From a virus: a stretch of 39,087 bases of DNA. Shown here in pieces: positions 24,512 to 33,168 of the stretch (positions are counted from its first letter, which is position 1; every line of letters begins with the position of its first letter). The notes below the pieces were generated by a model, which saw only the letters and a program-made list of their open reading frames with translations, searched no databases and was not told the origin of the DNA. The DNA is taken from the IMG/VR virus record IMGVR_UViG_3300042991_000987, positions 1 through 39,087 of that record; one strand, given 5' to 3'. Made by a program: the position numbers and the translations under genes.

Positions 24512-26959
24512 TTACATTTTTATTGCGGGTATGTAAACAAGAACACCATTCTGTACTGTTACTTTACCTAAACCATCTGGGTCATTTGCTGCTTGTTGTG
24601 CAATATCCATTGCGTTTTCAGGTGTTGCAGCCGAAATATATTTACCAAGACCAGCATTAAACATTATTTCAGCACTATATGCTTTAGTTAGTGCATTTTT
24701 TACACTTTCCGGGTTTGACTGAATGGCTGCTTTCAATTCTCTTTGTTTCTTAAATTTACCTTCAATTGATTGATTAAATGCATTCACTCCTTTACCAACC
24801 ACATCACCTAACCCCTCATTAACCCTTTTTTTGAGTACAACAGATTCGTAAAGTTTCAACTGTTGATCAATTACAGTATCAAGTTTTTTCAACTTTGGTG
24901 ACTTTTTGCTTTCATTAAGACTTTGTTTTCTCACACCAGTTCTAACTTCAAGACGTTCACGAATATATTTTCTGAGTTTCTTTTCACCTTCACTCATTTC
25001 AATTCTAACAGTCTTGTCAGGCGTAACTTCAATTTCAACACCAGCACCAATTGGTTTATTAATTGCTGCACCAAGATTAGCAGCATCAGGGGCAAATCCA
25101 TTAAATTCTTCACCACCGGGTAAATGTTCTGCTCTTTCTTCTTCAGGTGTTTCACCCTTTTCGTGTTCATCATGTTCCTTATCATCCATTTCGGGTTCAT
25201 CATCTTCTCTAAGCATATTTGGTTGAACTTCAACATTACCCGGATCAACGACACCTTCAGCAGCATATCTTAACTGATCACCACTGAGATTAACATTTCC
25301 TGCTGTTGATTTAGCGGTTTTACCTAATCTCCATGCATCTGCTGCAGCACCTGTAAGTTGCTGACCTGATTTACCAATGGCTTCAGGAGATGTTATTTGT
25401 TGTGATATTTTATCCATAATTGCCTGAACCGGAACTGGAGTCTGACCTGCTTTTTTCGCCTTTTCGTTTGCAGCATTAATTTGTTTTCCAAGATCAGCAG
25501 CAATAGCACCAAGTTTATTAAATGCTGGGTTTACGCCCATACCATGATATGCTTGTTTTACGCCAGTTGCAGCCTGTTTTGCAGCAGCACCAATTTCACG
25601 TCCTGCCTGTTTAACACCACCCCAAATATCTTTCCATGCTTCTGCAAGTTGCTGTTCTTTTTCTTCTGGATTTACTGAATTAACATATGGTGTTAATTTT
25701 TCGGCATAATCATCATGACCGTAATCACCCTTTAATTTTTCAACCATTTCAGGTGTTACAAGTAATGCAACAACTTTAAAGTCGCCATCATTCTGACCGT
25801 CATTATGAGCATTAGCATAACCACTAACCAAGTTCGTCATTTCTTCTTCACCACATTCCATGAGAGATTCTTTTGTATAACCCCTTGATTCAGCATATTT
25901 ACCAAAACTACCACATTCTGCACACATTTCTTCTGCAACAGGTTCTTCTTCTGGTGTAGCCGTTGGTACAACGCCACTTTCTTCGTCATCTTGAGGTACA
26001 CTTGAACCTAAATCTTCAATATCTTCATCTGGAACAACCTTTAAAATTAAATCTGCAAGGTCTTTTCTTTCATCAATTTCAAGACCATCCATTTTATCTT
26101 TAAATGCTTTAAGGTATGATTGAATATAACCCTTCACAAGTGATGGTTCTAATTCAGTACCCCTTATTTTTTGTGTTAATTTTCCGAGATTTTTCTCGAT
26201 TTCTTTTATTGTTAAACTTTTTTCATCTTCAGGAGCAAGTTCTTCGCCACCTTCAGGTGCTTCTTCACCACCCTCTGGTGTTTCCTCACCTTCGCCACCT
26301 TCAGGAGCAGGTACTTCTTCACCTTCACCGCCTTCAGGTTCTGGCATTTCTGCTGGTACATCTTCACCACCCTCTTCGCCACCCTCTGGTGCTGGCATTT
26401 CCTCACCGCCTTCAGGTTCTGGCATTTCAGCAGGTGCTTCTTCGCCACCCTCTGGTGCTGGCATTTCTGCTGGCATTTCATCGCCACCCATTGGTGCTGG
26501 TTCTGCAGGTGCTTGTTCAGCATCAGCAGCAGCATCTAATCCTGCTGCCATTTCTTCAGAGGCTTTAATTTCTTCGGCTGCTTTGTCTTCATTTATTTTT
26601 GACTTTTTACTTCCGTTCTTATCGGCTTTCAAAGAAACTGCTTCATTAATTGTATGAAGCATCATATTTCTTTGCTTTTCTGCTTCCGCTAATGATTTAT
26701 ACTGAAAATTGGTAATATTTGCCAATCCACCAATATAAGCAAAATCAGATGCATCAGGGTCTTTTTTCAAACCACCCTTTTTAACGAAGTAATGATGCTG
26801 TTCTTTAATTATGCCATAAGAAACACCATCTGCTGCTCTCTTATAATCAATTAACGTACCTAAGTTACGTGTCTTTAATTCCTTTACAGAGGTTCTATCA
26901 ACTTCTGCTAATTGTTTTAGTCTTTGGTAAAAAGCCTCTTTTGAAGTACTATTTTTCAT
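24512..26959 (-). CDS. Large acidic head-associated protein candidate with repeats
   Basis: 815 aa. N-terminus MKNSTSKEAFYQRLKQLAEV is a distant variant of the tag theme; residues 30-105 are a small globular part. Two Ile-Asn-Glu triplets follow (104-106 and 122-124). Residues 140-250 are a Pro/Glu/Gly low-complexity region with repeated EAPAEMPEPEGGEE-like units. Later there is MCAECGSFGKYAESRGYTKE with a further Cys nearby, an Ala-rich helical part, and a C-terminal domain preceded by QSLNES and RVNEG. The many Leu/Ile/Val-Asn-Glu triplets split it into blocks, as expected if a prohead protease processes it. It lies upstream of the terminase in late orientation. Function is inferred only. 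Confidence 0.6.
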   Translation of the reverse strand: MKNSTSKEAFYQRLKQLAEVDRTSVKELKTRNLGTLIDYKRAADGVSYGIIKEQHHYFVKKGGLKKDPDASDFAYIGGLANITNFQYKSLAEAEKQRNMMLHTINEAVSLKADKNGSKKSKINEDKAAEEIKASEEMAAGLDAAADAEQAPAEPAPMGGDEMPAEMPAPEGGEEAPAEMPEPEGGEEMPAPEGGEEGGEDVPAEMPEPEGGEGEEVPAPEGGEGEETPEGGEEAPEGGEELAPEDEKSLTIKEIEKNLGKLTQKIRGTELEPSLVKGYIQSYLKAFKDKMDGLEIDERKDLADLILKVVPDEDIEDLGSSVPQDDEESGVVPTATPEEEPVAEEMCAECGSFGKYAESRGYTKESLMECGEEEMTNLVSGYANAHNDGQNDGDFKVVALLVTPEMVEKLKGDYGHDDYAEKLTPYVNSVNPEEKEQQLAEAWKDIWGGVKQAGREIGAAAKQAATGVKQAYHGMGVNPAFNKLGAIAADLGKQINAANEKAKKAGQTPVPVQAIMDKISQQITSPEAIGKSGQQLTGAAADAWRLGKTAKSTAGNVNLSGDQLRYAAEGVVDPGNVEVQPNMLREDDEPEMDDKEHDEHEKGETPEEERAEHLPGGEEFNGFAPDAANLGAAINKPIGAGVEIEVTPDKTVRIEMSEGEKKLRKYIRERLEVRTGVRKQSLNESKKSPKLKKLDTVIDQQLKLYESVVLKKRVNEGLGDVVGKGVNAFNQSIEGKFKKQRELKAAIQSNPESVKNALTKAYSAEIMFNAGLGKYISAATPENAMDIAQQAANDPDGLGKVTVQNGVLVYIPAIKM

Positions 26960-27003
26960 TTTTATATTTTTAAATGCTTATTATTATTATTTTACACTTT
27001 TTT

Positions 27004-27012
27004 ATAAATACT
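27004..27012 (-). promoter_or_regulatory. Late-type promoter box
   Basis: Minus-strand AGTATTTAT followed by AAAAAAG, 44 bases before the 815-aa gene's ATG; the longest such spacing in the window. Confidence 0.55.
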
Positions 27013-27038
27013 TAATTGAGAACAAAAAAGTAAATTTC

Positions 27039-27287
27039 TTACATTATTTTATAGTTATCGTCAATGATCTTATGTTTTAACAACATTTCATAAACCTTGG
27101 GTGTTATCAGGTTTTTCCTTCTATAGTTATCAATAACAGATTGATTTACTTTCTTATGTGATATATTTTCATTCAATAAAGTCACATTTTTCTGTAAATC
27201 CTCATTAATTGAATTAAAAACCTTTTCGGCTTTTTTTGTTTCAACATATTCGTTCAACTGTTTTTTAGTAAGAATAAATCTTCTCAT
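27039..27287 (-). CDS. Small basic protein rich in LNE/INE triplets
   Basis: 82 aa, helical and basic. It starts MRRFILTKKQLNEYVETKKA and contains QLNE13, SINE29 and LLNE-type triplets, all matching the proposed cleavage motif, then a Lys/Tyr-rich C-terminus. One base separates it from the nucleotidyltransferase gene upstream, so it is co-transcribed. No known family; it could be a packaged internal peptide. Confidence 0.6.
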   Translation of the reverse strand: MRRFILTKKQLNEYVETKKAEKVFNSINEDLQKNVTLLNENISHKKVNQSVIDNYRRKNLITPKVYEMLLKHKIIDDNYKIM

Positions 27288-27288
27288 A

Positions 27289-28110
27289 TTAATAATCTAT
27301 AAATTCTTTAAGACTTAGTTCTTGTGTTAAATAATCGTTTTTGATACCAACCATTTTTTCAAGATAACCAGTATTTCTTAATACTTTAAATACAAGATTC
27401 TCAACAGAAAATTCACCGGATTTATCCAAACCAGTTTGCCTGTATTTTTTTATTTTGTTTTTTATTACTTCATATCTTTTAACAAAATCCTTTTCATCAT
27501 AATCAGTTTCCAAATCATCAATAGCATTCATGAAATCAGCAGATTTTAACTGCACATCAGCAGTATCAATATTGACAATTTTCTTTGTTGGTTTATTAAT
27601 CCAATCATTTTTAAATAAAGAATATGTTCCAGATGCAGTATGTGGTTCAGCACTATCCTGAAAATACATTTCAACATCATGACCCTTCACCTGAATCGGA
27701 AGTTTGTCATTCCAGAGTGTCTTTTTCAATTTAAAAAAGTCACCCACAAATTCTTTATTTTCAGAAACCTGACTGAAATCAAGAATCACATGAACATCCA
27801 GATCAGAATTTTCGTTGTAATTAAAATTTGCCATACTGCCAGTAAGCATAATATCATCAAATTTCAAACCTTCAATGTCCGAAAATTCAATAAATCTTTT
27901 GGCATTCATCAATAACGTTTTTCTCACATCTGGTTTCATTGTCTCATCATCCCATATTAAGGGACATAACGTATCATGCATTTGTATTGATGATACATCA
28001 ACGGCATCCGGTTCAACAACTTCTTTTAACGTATCGGAAATATTATGTTTTCTCCAATACTTGCCAGACCAAAAACGTGGATTTTTTTTATTTTTAACTT
28101 CTTCAACCAT
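27289..28110 (-). CDS. Nucleotidyltransferase-fold protein
   Basis: 273 aa. LTGSMANFNYNENSDLDVHVILD (89-111) is the MNT-type nucleotidyltransferase signature: Gly-Ser, then Asp103 and Asp105 as metal ligands. Similar proteins occur among structural genes of marine T4-like phages. A third acidic ligand may be in KGHDVEMYFQD (about 140-150). The substrate is unknown; relatives modify proteins, RNA or small molecules. N-terminus MVEEVKNKKNPRFWSGKYWR lacks the tag. It overlaps the upstream tagged gene by one base and is part of the same late transcript. Confidence 0.75.
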   Translation of the reverse strand: MVEEVKNKKNPRFWSGKYWRKHNISDTLKEVVEPDAVDVSSIQMHDTLCPLIWDDETMKPDVRKTLLMNAKRFIEFSDIEGLKFDDIMLTGSMANFNYNENSDLDVHVILDFSQVSENKEFVGDFFKLKKTLWNDKLPIQVKGHDVEMYFQDSAEPHTASGTYSLFKNDWINKPTKKIVNIDTADVQLKSADFMNAIDDLETDYDEKDFVKRYEVIKNKIKKYRQTGLDKSGEFSVENLVFKVLRNTGYLEKMVGIKNDYLTQELSLKEFIDY

Positions 28111-28649
28111 TATCCTCTAAAATTTTGAAATATAACATCATTCTCCATGTCTACTGGTTGTCCTTTTGGAACTGAAGTAGGAACTACACGACTCATATCA
28201 TATCCAAACCAACGACCAGACAAACCTTTTAACCATTCCTTTGCTTCTTCCTCAGTATCATACTCCATTGCGTTTGTTGACCAAACATTTTCACGAGTCC
28301 CGGTTACTTCAGCACGATATTTAACAGGAGCACCTTGTGTTTCTAACGGTATTTCTTCATTAAGTTGTTTTGCCATATTTTTTCCAAGCGGGTCTGGCGT
28401 ACCATATGCCTCATTTTCAATACCCTTTTTAAATCTTTTTGCTAACGCCTTACGTGCTGGTGTACAGGTTGCTTTCGTCATTGGTGTGCAATAACCTTTA
28501 TGTTTGGGATTTACGGCATTTTGAATCCATTTATCCTCTTCTTCTTTAAGCATTTCCTTTACAGGTTTATCCACTCTCATTTTGAAATCAGGATTTAATT
28601 TTGCCATATTTTCAAATAAAAGTTTTCTGCTATTAATTGTTTTTTTCAT
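28110..28649 (-). CDS. Tagged virion protein candidate, 179 aa
   Basis: Residues 1-22 (tag variant MKKTINSRKLLFENMAKLNP then DF) match the shared N-terminal tag. Residues 40-75 (KWIQNAVNPKHKGYCTPMTK then a Cys, Ala and Lys-rich part) are a short basic module I recognise from many phage structural genes, often as a DNA- or RNA-proximal segment of unknown role. The C-terminal part has NVWSTNAMEYDTEEEAKEWL and GLSGRWFGYD, a small alpha/beta module. A late box 15 bases upstream sets the start. Confidence 0.7.
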   Translation of the reverse strand: MKKTINSRKLLFENMAKLNPDFKMRVDKPVKEMLKEEEDKWIQNAVNPKHKGYCTPMTKATCTPARKALAKRFKKGIENEAYGTPDPLGKNMAKQLNEEIPLETQGAPVKYRAEVTGTRENVWSTNAMEYDTEEEAKEWLKGLSGRWFGYDMSRVVPTSVPKGQPVDMENDVIFQNFRG

Positions 28650-28664
28650 GCTACTATATTTTAT

Positions 28665-28673
28665 ATAAATACT
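28665..28673 (-). promoter_or_regulatory. Late-type promoter box
   Basis: Minus-strand AGTATTTAT followed by ATAAAA, 15 bases before the ATG at 28649; abuts the stop of the upstream gene. Confidence 0.7.
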
Positions 28674-29798
28674 TTAATGGTATAATAGAAATGTTCTTTG
28701 AACATCTTTTCTTTGTGCAGCAATATCACCCTGACCTTTAGGTAGTACAATAACATTATATTTACTTTCATTGCCTTCAGGTATTTTTAATAAATCATCG
28801 TACATTATTAACGTATCAATGTCAACATTAAACTTATCAGATATTCTTTGTTTTAATGTATTAATACTATTTTCATCCTTGGGTATTAATTTGCCACCAA
28901 AATCAGTTACCAAATGTGCTCTATCCCTAACAAATAAATCCTTAAATATGTCAGATGATACAATTTCAGATGTTTTTGCTGTGGCTAAATTAACCTTACT
29001 TTTTTCCTTTTCAGCAGCATCAACGGAAAAATTCAATATAACGTTTGGGTCATTAAGATTATAAATATCACCTATTTTTGTATGTGCATATGAACCAAAA
29101 TTATAACCTTCGTTCTTTAATTCCTTTGTTATTTTTGTTGCAATTTCAAAATATTTTTTTGAAAAGAAATCACCCGCATCGTTCCATCTAAAAAATAATT
29201 TTTTGCCCTTATTTTTCATTGCCAATAATTCTATCTCAGTTTTCAATATCTTTTCAAAATCATCTGGATAATTAAGCAATAAATTTAAAATCCTTGTTTG
29301 TTTTGTAAAAATTGCAGACATTAAAACATATCTGCCACGTCTTGCATAACACACACGTGCACATGCACCAGCACCGGGACATGTATTAATAATATAAAAT
29401 TCTTTATGCTCAATATCATATACCAATCCACGTAATGCTGGAATACCAATATTAAAAGTTATTGAATTATCCGTCCCAGATTTTCCCATTTTTTCATTCT
29501 GACTGATTATCTGTGGTGGATATGCTGTAATATTTTTAATAAATGTATCGACATCAATTTCACCTTTTTCATCAAATGGAATGGCTTTATTATGAACCAA
29601 TAAAGCAGATTTGGTTCTTTCACTTGACGGTAATTCTTGATTAGCAAGAACTTTATTAAAATACTCTTTTAATGCATCAATACTAATACATTCTTTTGAA
29701 ACATCACTAAAAGCACCTTCCCAATCAATTTCATTTAATGACATTCCCGCAACTCTTTCCATCATTTCAAAAAGTCGTTTCCTTGTATCCTTAATCAT
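28674..29798 (-). CDS. Tagged GP88-domain protein
   Basis: 374 aa. The ATG at 29798 is chosen because the late box (29815-29823) overlaps an earlier in-frame ATG at 29816. Residues 1-16 (MIKDTRKRLFEMMERV) are the shared tag and LNE21-23 follows before Ile. The main domain carries NTCPGAGACARVCYARRGRY (138-157), with Cys140, Cys146 and Cys150, the hallmark of the Gene product 88 family first named from mycobacteriophage L5; then FFRWNDAGDFFSKKYFEIA and a long alpha/beta remainder. The biochemical role of GP88 is not established. A tag on a GP88 domain suggests it is packaged in the virion. Confidence 0.8.
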   Translation of the reverse strand: MIKDTRKRLFEMMERVAGMSLNEIDWEGAFSDVSKECISIDALKEYFNKVLANQELPSSERTKSALLVHNKAIPFDEKGEIDVDTFIKNITAYPPQIISQNEKMGKSGTDNSITFNIGIPALRGLVYDIEHKEFYIINTCPGAGACARVCYARRGRYVLMSAIFTKQTRILNLLLNYPDDFEKILKTEIELLAMKNKGKKLFFRWNDAGDFFSKKYFEIATKITKELKNEGYNFGSYAHTKIGDIYNLNDPNVILNFSVDAAEKEKSKVNLATAKTSEIVSSDIFKDLFVRDRAHLVTDFGGKLIPKDENSINTLKQRISDKFNVDIDTLIMYDDLLKIPEGNESKYNVIVLPKGQGDIAAQRKDVQRTFLLYH

Positions 29799-29814
29799 AA
29801 CTAAATCATTTTTC

Positions 29815-29823
29815 ATAAATACT
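29815..29823 (-). promoter_or_regulatory. Late-type promoter box for the GP88-domain gene
   Basis: Minus-strand AGTATTTAT followed by GAAAAA, 16 bases before the ATG at 29798. Divergent from 29845. Confidence 0.65.
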
Positions 29824-29844
29824 TCAATATATTCAAATACAATT

Positions 29845-29853
29845 AGTATTTAT
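29845..29853 (+). promoter_or_regulatory. Late-type promoter box for the LamG-like gene
   Basis: AGTATTTAT followed by AATAAA, 18 bases before the ATG at 29872. Confidence 0.7.
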
Positions 29854-29871
29854 AATAAATTCTCACACGAA

Positions 29872-31725
29872 ATGAATTTAGAATGCTTAAACGATATCAT
29901 AACCGATAACTTGGCAATACACATTGATTTAACTAATATTAAATCATGGGTTGATTGGAACACAGGACTAACCGCATTCAGTTTAACTAAATGGAATGGT
30001 ACAATTACCGATGATATTGATCTGTTGGATTTTGGTTTAACCGGATTCGATAATGGAAGAACAAACGTAATGTGGAGTGGTGAAACACTAACATCATTGG
30101 ATACATTATTTTCAATGCGCAGAATTGGTTATAACATTATTCATAAACCAACAATATATGAAACAAGCGGTGTTACTGCAACAACCGAATATGACATATA
30201 TCCAATGAGTGCAACATCTGCAACTGGTGGAAGTCTTAATTATTTTGATCTAACTGGCGGATATTTACAAGGATTTTTTAAATTAAAAGACTATAATTAT
30301 GAACTATTACCAGCCAGATATAATGACGGTATAACTATCGAAACTTTATTATATTTGTACCCGGAATCACAAGGAATTTTTCTCATGATGGGTGCTCGTG
30401 CAGAAGACAAATATAATCCATATTTTTCTGGTGAGACAATTACTGGTACAACAAGTGGCGTAACAACAAGTTTAGATAATTATTTGGACGCAATTCTCGA
30501 AAAAGAAAAAATAAAAACAAGTTTCCCATCATTTGAGGATAGAACATATACAACATACTATGAAATGCCACCGCTTGATAATATAAAAAACAATGCGATT
30601 GCATTTGAATTGACGGAAGATAAGAAATTAGGCATTAAATACATCAATAATGATGGTTTAATTGTTAGCCAGACATCATCTGCTTCAATAACAACAACCG
30701 GATTTACATGGATTGCATTATCATTCACACCCAACGGTAGAATTGATGATCCCGATTTATTGGAATGCGCAGCACAAAGAACAGGCAAATTAGTTGTTTA
30801 TGTTAATGGTCGTGCAAAATGGATAATAAAAGAATTCCCGGAATTTTATTTCAAAGGATTTAATAACGACAAAGAAAAACAATTAGGTGTACCATATTCA
30901 ATTAGTTGGGGTGGTGGTTCTTTTGGTTTAAAACATTCATGGCATTACGATTACCAAAAATATATATTATACTCAGGTCAAGACACAACATTTATTGATG
31001 ATAACTTTTTTGTTGAAGCCGATCCTCTTCCAAATGAATGCTACACACCGCCAACCGGAGATACATATTTAAGTGGTTTATCATTAAGTGCCGATAGCAG
31101 CACATTTTACGTATTAGACCCATGTGATCCAACGATTCAACATCCAATAACAGTAATGCGTATCGAAAATACTGGTACAACAGCAACAACATATTTCATT
31201 AAATTCAATCATCCGGTTTCTGTTCTTTCAAACAGAGATTATACGGTAGACCTATTATTATTTAATGATGGATTCTTTAATATTTTTGCTGAGAATAAAG
31301 TTTCAATACTGGTTTACAGCAATACCGTTGATATTGAAATAATAGATAGTGTTGAATATGTTGATGGCGAACATTTGTGGAAACCATTGAAATGCGTATT
31401 CAGAACAACTGATAATAGTGGTCAACATTTTGTAAATATCGGAATACTAATTGAATCATCAGAAGAATTTAATTTGGACACACCATTATTTGTCAGAGAT
31501 TTCACATATACAGCAGCAGACATTTTAGTACAAGACGAAAGAAAAAACAACCTAACAATAGAGCAAAATTTTAATGAATCATTTATTGGTGGAATTCAAA
31601 AATTAAGAATTTACACCAAAGCATTTACATCAACAGAGATAATTCATAACATTTTAATGGAAATTGAAAAAAATCCCGGATTAAATCTTATTGTAAGTAA
31701 AGGCGGTAGAGTTATTTATGGTTAG
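29872..31725 (+). CDS. Virion structural protein with LamG/concanavalin-like domain
   Basis: 617 aa, beta-rich, few Lys clusters, no signal peptide. GITIETLLYLYPESQGIFLM (about 156-175), GKLVVYVNGRAKW (303-315) and IGGIQKLRIYTKAFTSTEI (near 580) follow the concanavalin/LamG jelly-roll pattern, where a YVNG turn and a final I-x-x-[IL]-[RK]-I-Y-x-[RK]-A-[FL] strand are typical. The N-terminal 150 residues form a separate domain (GYNIIHKPTIYETSGVT). Such proteins sit in tails, fibres or head decoration and bind glycans or other virion proteins. Late promoter; followed after two bases by a small Cys-rich gene. Confidence 0.68.
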   Translation: MNLECLNDIITDNLAIHIDLTNIKSWVDWNTGLTAFSLTKWNGTITDDIDLLDFGLTGFDNGRTNVMWSGETLTSLDTLFSMRRIGYNIIHKPTIYETSGVTATTEYDIYPMSATSATGGSLNYFDLTGGYLQGFFKLKDYNYELLPARYNDGITIETLLYLYPESQGIFLMMGARAEDKYNPYFSGETITGTTSGVTTSLDNYLDAILEKEKIKTSFPSFEDRTYTTYYEMPPLDNIKNNAIAFELTEDKKLGIKYINNDGLIVSQTSSASITTTGFTWIALSFTPNGRIDDPDLLECAAQRTGKLVVYVNGRAKWIIKEFPEFYFKGFNNDKEKQLGVPYSISWGGGSFGLKHSWHYDYQKYILYSGQDTTFIDDNFFVEADPLPNECYTPPTGDTYLSGLSLSADSSTFYVLDPCDPTIQHPITVMRIENTGTTATTYFIKFNHPVSVLSNRDYTVDLLLFNDGFFNIFAENKVSILVYSNTVDIEIIDSVEYVDGEHLWKPLKCVFRTTDNSGQHFVNIGILIESSEEFNLDTPLFVRDFTYTAADILVQDERKNNLTIEQNFNESFIGGIQKLRIYTKAFTSTEIIHNILMEIEKNPGLNLIVSKGGRVIYG

Positions 31726-31727
31726 GT

Positions 31728-31931
31728 ATGAGCAGATTATCAGAAATTTATGAAGGTTGGAAAAACTATGCTTTTCCAAATATACAAGTTGAAGAAATTG
31801 CTAAAAAAAGAATAGCGATTTGTGTTGTGTGTGATAAATTAAAAAAGAATAATTCATGTGCTTTGTGTGGCTGTTATATGCCAGCAAAGGTCAGAAGTTT
31901 AAAATCTCATTGCAGAATAAAAAAATGGTGA
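31728..31931 (+). CDS. Small Cys-rich (zinc-ribbon-like) protein
   Basis: 67 aa with Cys32, Cys35, Cys44, Cys47, Cys49 and Cys62. The spacing C-x2-C ... C-x2-C-G-C-Y-M-P-A-K ... S-x-C-x4-W looks like a treble-clef or ribbon metal site. Similar small proteins occur in T4-like phages without assigned function. It directly follows the LamG-like gene and ends at the start of the convergent gene. Confidence 0.65.
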   Translation: MSRLSEIYEGWKNYAFPNIQVEEIAKKRIAICVVCDKLKKNNSCALCGCYMPAKVRSLKSHCRIKKW

Positions 31932-32531
31932 TTAACAGTATGGCGATTTAGATAATCCCATAAATTTTCTATCGTTACGTTCAACAGGTAATGTATTGTT
32001 AGTTATATAATCCTTACAATATTCCATTTTAAATAACGTTTTAATATTATATGGTGCGTTATTGAACGCAGTGAATTCGATTTGTTCACCATCTATTGTC
32101 CATAAAGTAACTTCAATATTGTCCCAATTAAACGAAGTAAAATACGCTTCACCTTCTTCTGGTCTATCGCTATCTGTTGTGCCACCAAGTCTGGCGGGTG
32201 TGTGATATCCACCCTTACTTATTTCAATTCTTTCCGAATCAAAAATTAATCTTAATTTAACTGGTTCTTTTGCTTGGTCGTATAGATAATCGATATCAAG
32301 ATAATAATCTAATGTAATGTGTGACGCATCCTCAAAATCTTCTTCCCAATCACCACCAACTCTGGCATCAGTTACATTGATCTTTATTTTATTATTTCTT
32401 GCGGTTTTTTTATAATCACCAATACTAAGAAGTGAATCACAAATAAATTGTTTTTGAAAATCTTCATTTCCCAAAAGATTAAACCCAACAATTTCTTCGT
32501 TAATTATTCTAATAAATTGTTTCTTATTCAC
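31932..32531 (-). CDS. Late protein with tag-like N-terminus, GTG start
   Basis: 199 aa. A GTG at 32531 is the only sensible start: it lies 14 bases after the late box at 32546-32554, and the longer frame from 32582 would read through that box. The N-terminus (V/M)NKKQFIRIINEE resembles the tags, with Ile-Asn-Glu at 10-12. The rest is beta-rich and acidic, with IKINVTDARVGGDWEEDFED and FTSFNWDNIEVTLWTIDGEQ. No family recognised. Confidence 0.65.
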   Translation of the reverse strand: MNKKQFIRIINEEIVGFNLLGNEDFQKQFICDSLLSIGDYKKTARNNKIKINVTDARVGGDWEEDFEDASHITLDYYLDIDYLYDQAKEPVKLRLIFDSERIEISKGGYHTPARLGGTTDSDRPEEGEAYFTSFNWDNIEVTLWTIDGEQIEFTAFNNAPYNIKTLFKMEYCKDYITNNTLPVERNDRKFMGLSKSPYC

Positions 32532-32545
32532 TTTAAACTTTTTTA

Positions 32546-32554
32546 ATAAATACT
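32546..32554 (-). promoter_or_regulatory. Late-type promoter box
   Basis: Minus-strand AGTATTTAT followed by TAAAAAA, 14 bases before the GTG at 32531; it decides that start. Confidence 0.7.
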
Positions 32555-32596
32555 TCCCATAATAATAAAAATTTCTGATCACATGTGAGTATTGTC

Positions 32597-32605
32597 AGTA
32601 TTTAT
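32597..32605 (+). promoter_or_regulatory. Late-type promoter box for a candidate small RNA
   Basis: AGTATTTAT followed by GTATTGAAAAG. No coding frame of useful length follows before the terminator at 32737. Confidence 0.5.
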
Positions 32606-32611
32606 GTATTG

Positions 32612-32769
32612 AAAAGTCATTGCTTAATCAACAGAATTAAGTTAGGTCTGATGAAATCAGGAATGATTTTTAAAATTTAATGCCACATCGCCCGTCAGGG
32701 GTTAGGTAAAATTTTAAGACTTGACTTTTATGATGATTGCACCCTTAGTGATGAGGGTGCAATTTTTTT
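32612..32769 (+). ncRNA. Candidate late small RNA, about 150 nt
   Basis: This gap begins with a late box and ends in a strong terminator, yet holds only frames of 8-9 codons. Local hairpins are visible: CTGAT-GAA-ATCAG near 32648 and CCC-GTCA-GGG near 32690, plus two copies of TTAGGT. Start and function are inferred. It could instead be a leader or read-through barrier. Confidence 0.35.
32737..32769 (+). terminator. Intrinsic terminator
   Basis: TTGCACCC, ten-base loop, GGGTGCAA, then seven T. Confidence 0.85.
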
Positions 32770-32780
32770 AATGACGAAAT

Positions 32781-32789
32781 AGTATTTAT
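32781..32789 (+). promoter_or_regulatory. Late-type promoter box
   Basis: AGTATTTAT followed by TATAAA, 15 bases before the ATG at 32805. Confidence 0.7.
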
Positions 32790-32804
32790 TATAAATCAGT
32801 TGCC

Positions 32805-33119
32805 ATGAAAAAAGAAAATAAAAGAATGCTTTTTGAAATGATGGAAAAAGTAAATCCAGATTTTGAACAACCTAAAGAAGATTTACCAGAACAACAAACA
32901 ACGATTGCAACTACCACAACAGGAAACGCTCAATATGGTGACCCCACATATAAAATGATTGCACCAACATTAAAACAGGTAAATGCACCCGAAGAATTTG
33001 CTCCGGCATTCAGAGGTTGGTTTCAATATTTAGGATATTCACCACAAGCAAACAACATTAATATCGCAAGAGTTAGATCAGATGTTGAAAAAATAATGAA
33101 AGAATTAGGATATAAATAA
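32805..33119 (+). CDS. Tagged small protein, 104 aa
   Basis: Residues 1-20 (MKKENKRMLFEMMEKVNPDF) are the shared tag; Leu-Pro-Glu (27-29) before Gln is a possible processing site. A Gln/Thr-rich linker (30-50) leads to a small helical domain (PEEFAPAFRGWFQYLGYSPQ; VEKIMKELGYK). No known family. Its own late box and terminator-isolated context make it a stand-alone late unit, immediately before the tRNA operon. Confidence 0.7.
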   Translation: MKKENKRMLFEMMEKVNPDFEQPKEDLPEQQTTIATTTTGNAQYGDPTYKMIAPTLKQVNAPEEFAPAFRGWFQYLGYSPQANNINIARVRSDVEKIMKELGYK

Positions 33120-33137
33120 AAAAATTTTTCAAAAAAG

Positions 33138-33168
33138 TTTGTATTTATAATTTTAAGTGCTATATTTG
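33138..33168 (+). promoter_or_regulatory. Bacteroidota-type promoter of the tRNA operon
   Basis: TTTG at 33138-33141, 19-base spacer, TATATTTG at 33161-33168: exact consensus. Expected transcription start near 33175, about 18 bases before the leader ATG. Confidence 0.8.
33141..33148 (+). promoter_or_regulatory. Overlapping late-type box
   Basis: GTATTTAT followed by AATTTTAA, sharing its first base with the -33 element of the host-type promoter. The operon may be read both early and late. Confidence 0.45.

Noticed and set aside
26116-26568. Plus-strand frame opposite the acidic repeat protein
   Set aside because: Arises from the complement of the Pro/Glu/Gly repeats; Leu/His-rich composition is an artefact.
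32640-32665. Hammerhead-ribozyme-like core CTGATGA in the candidate small RNA
   Set aside because: No GAAA segment or matching stems follow in the right order; the word is part of a short CTGAT-GAA-ATCAG hairpin.
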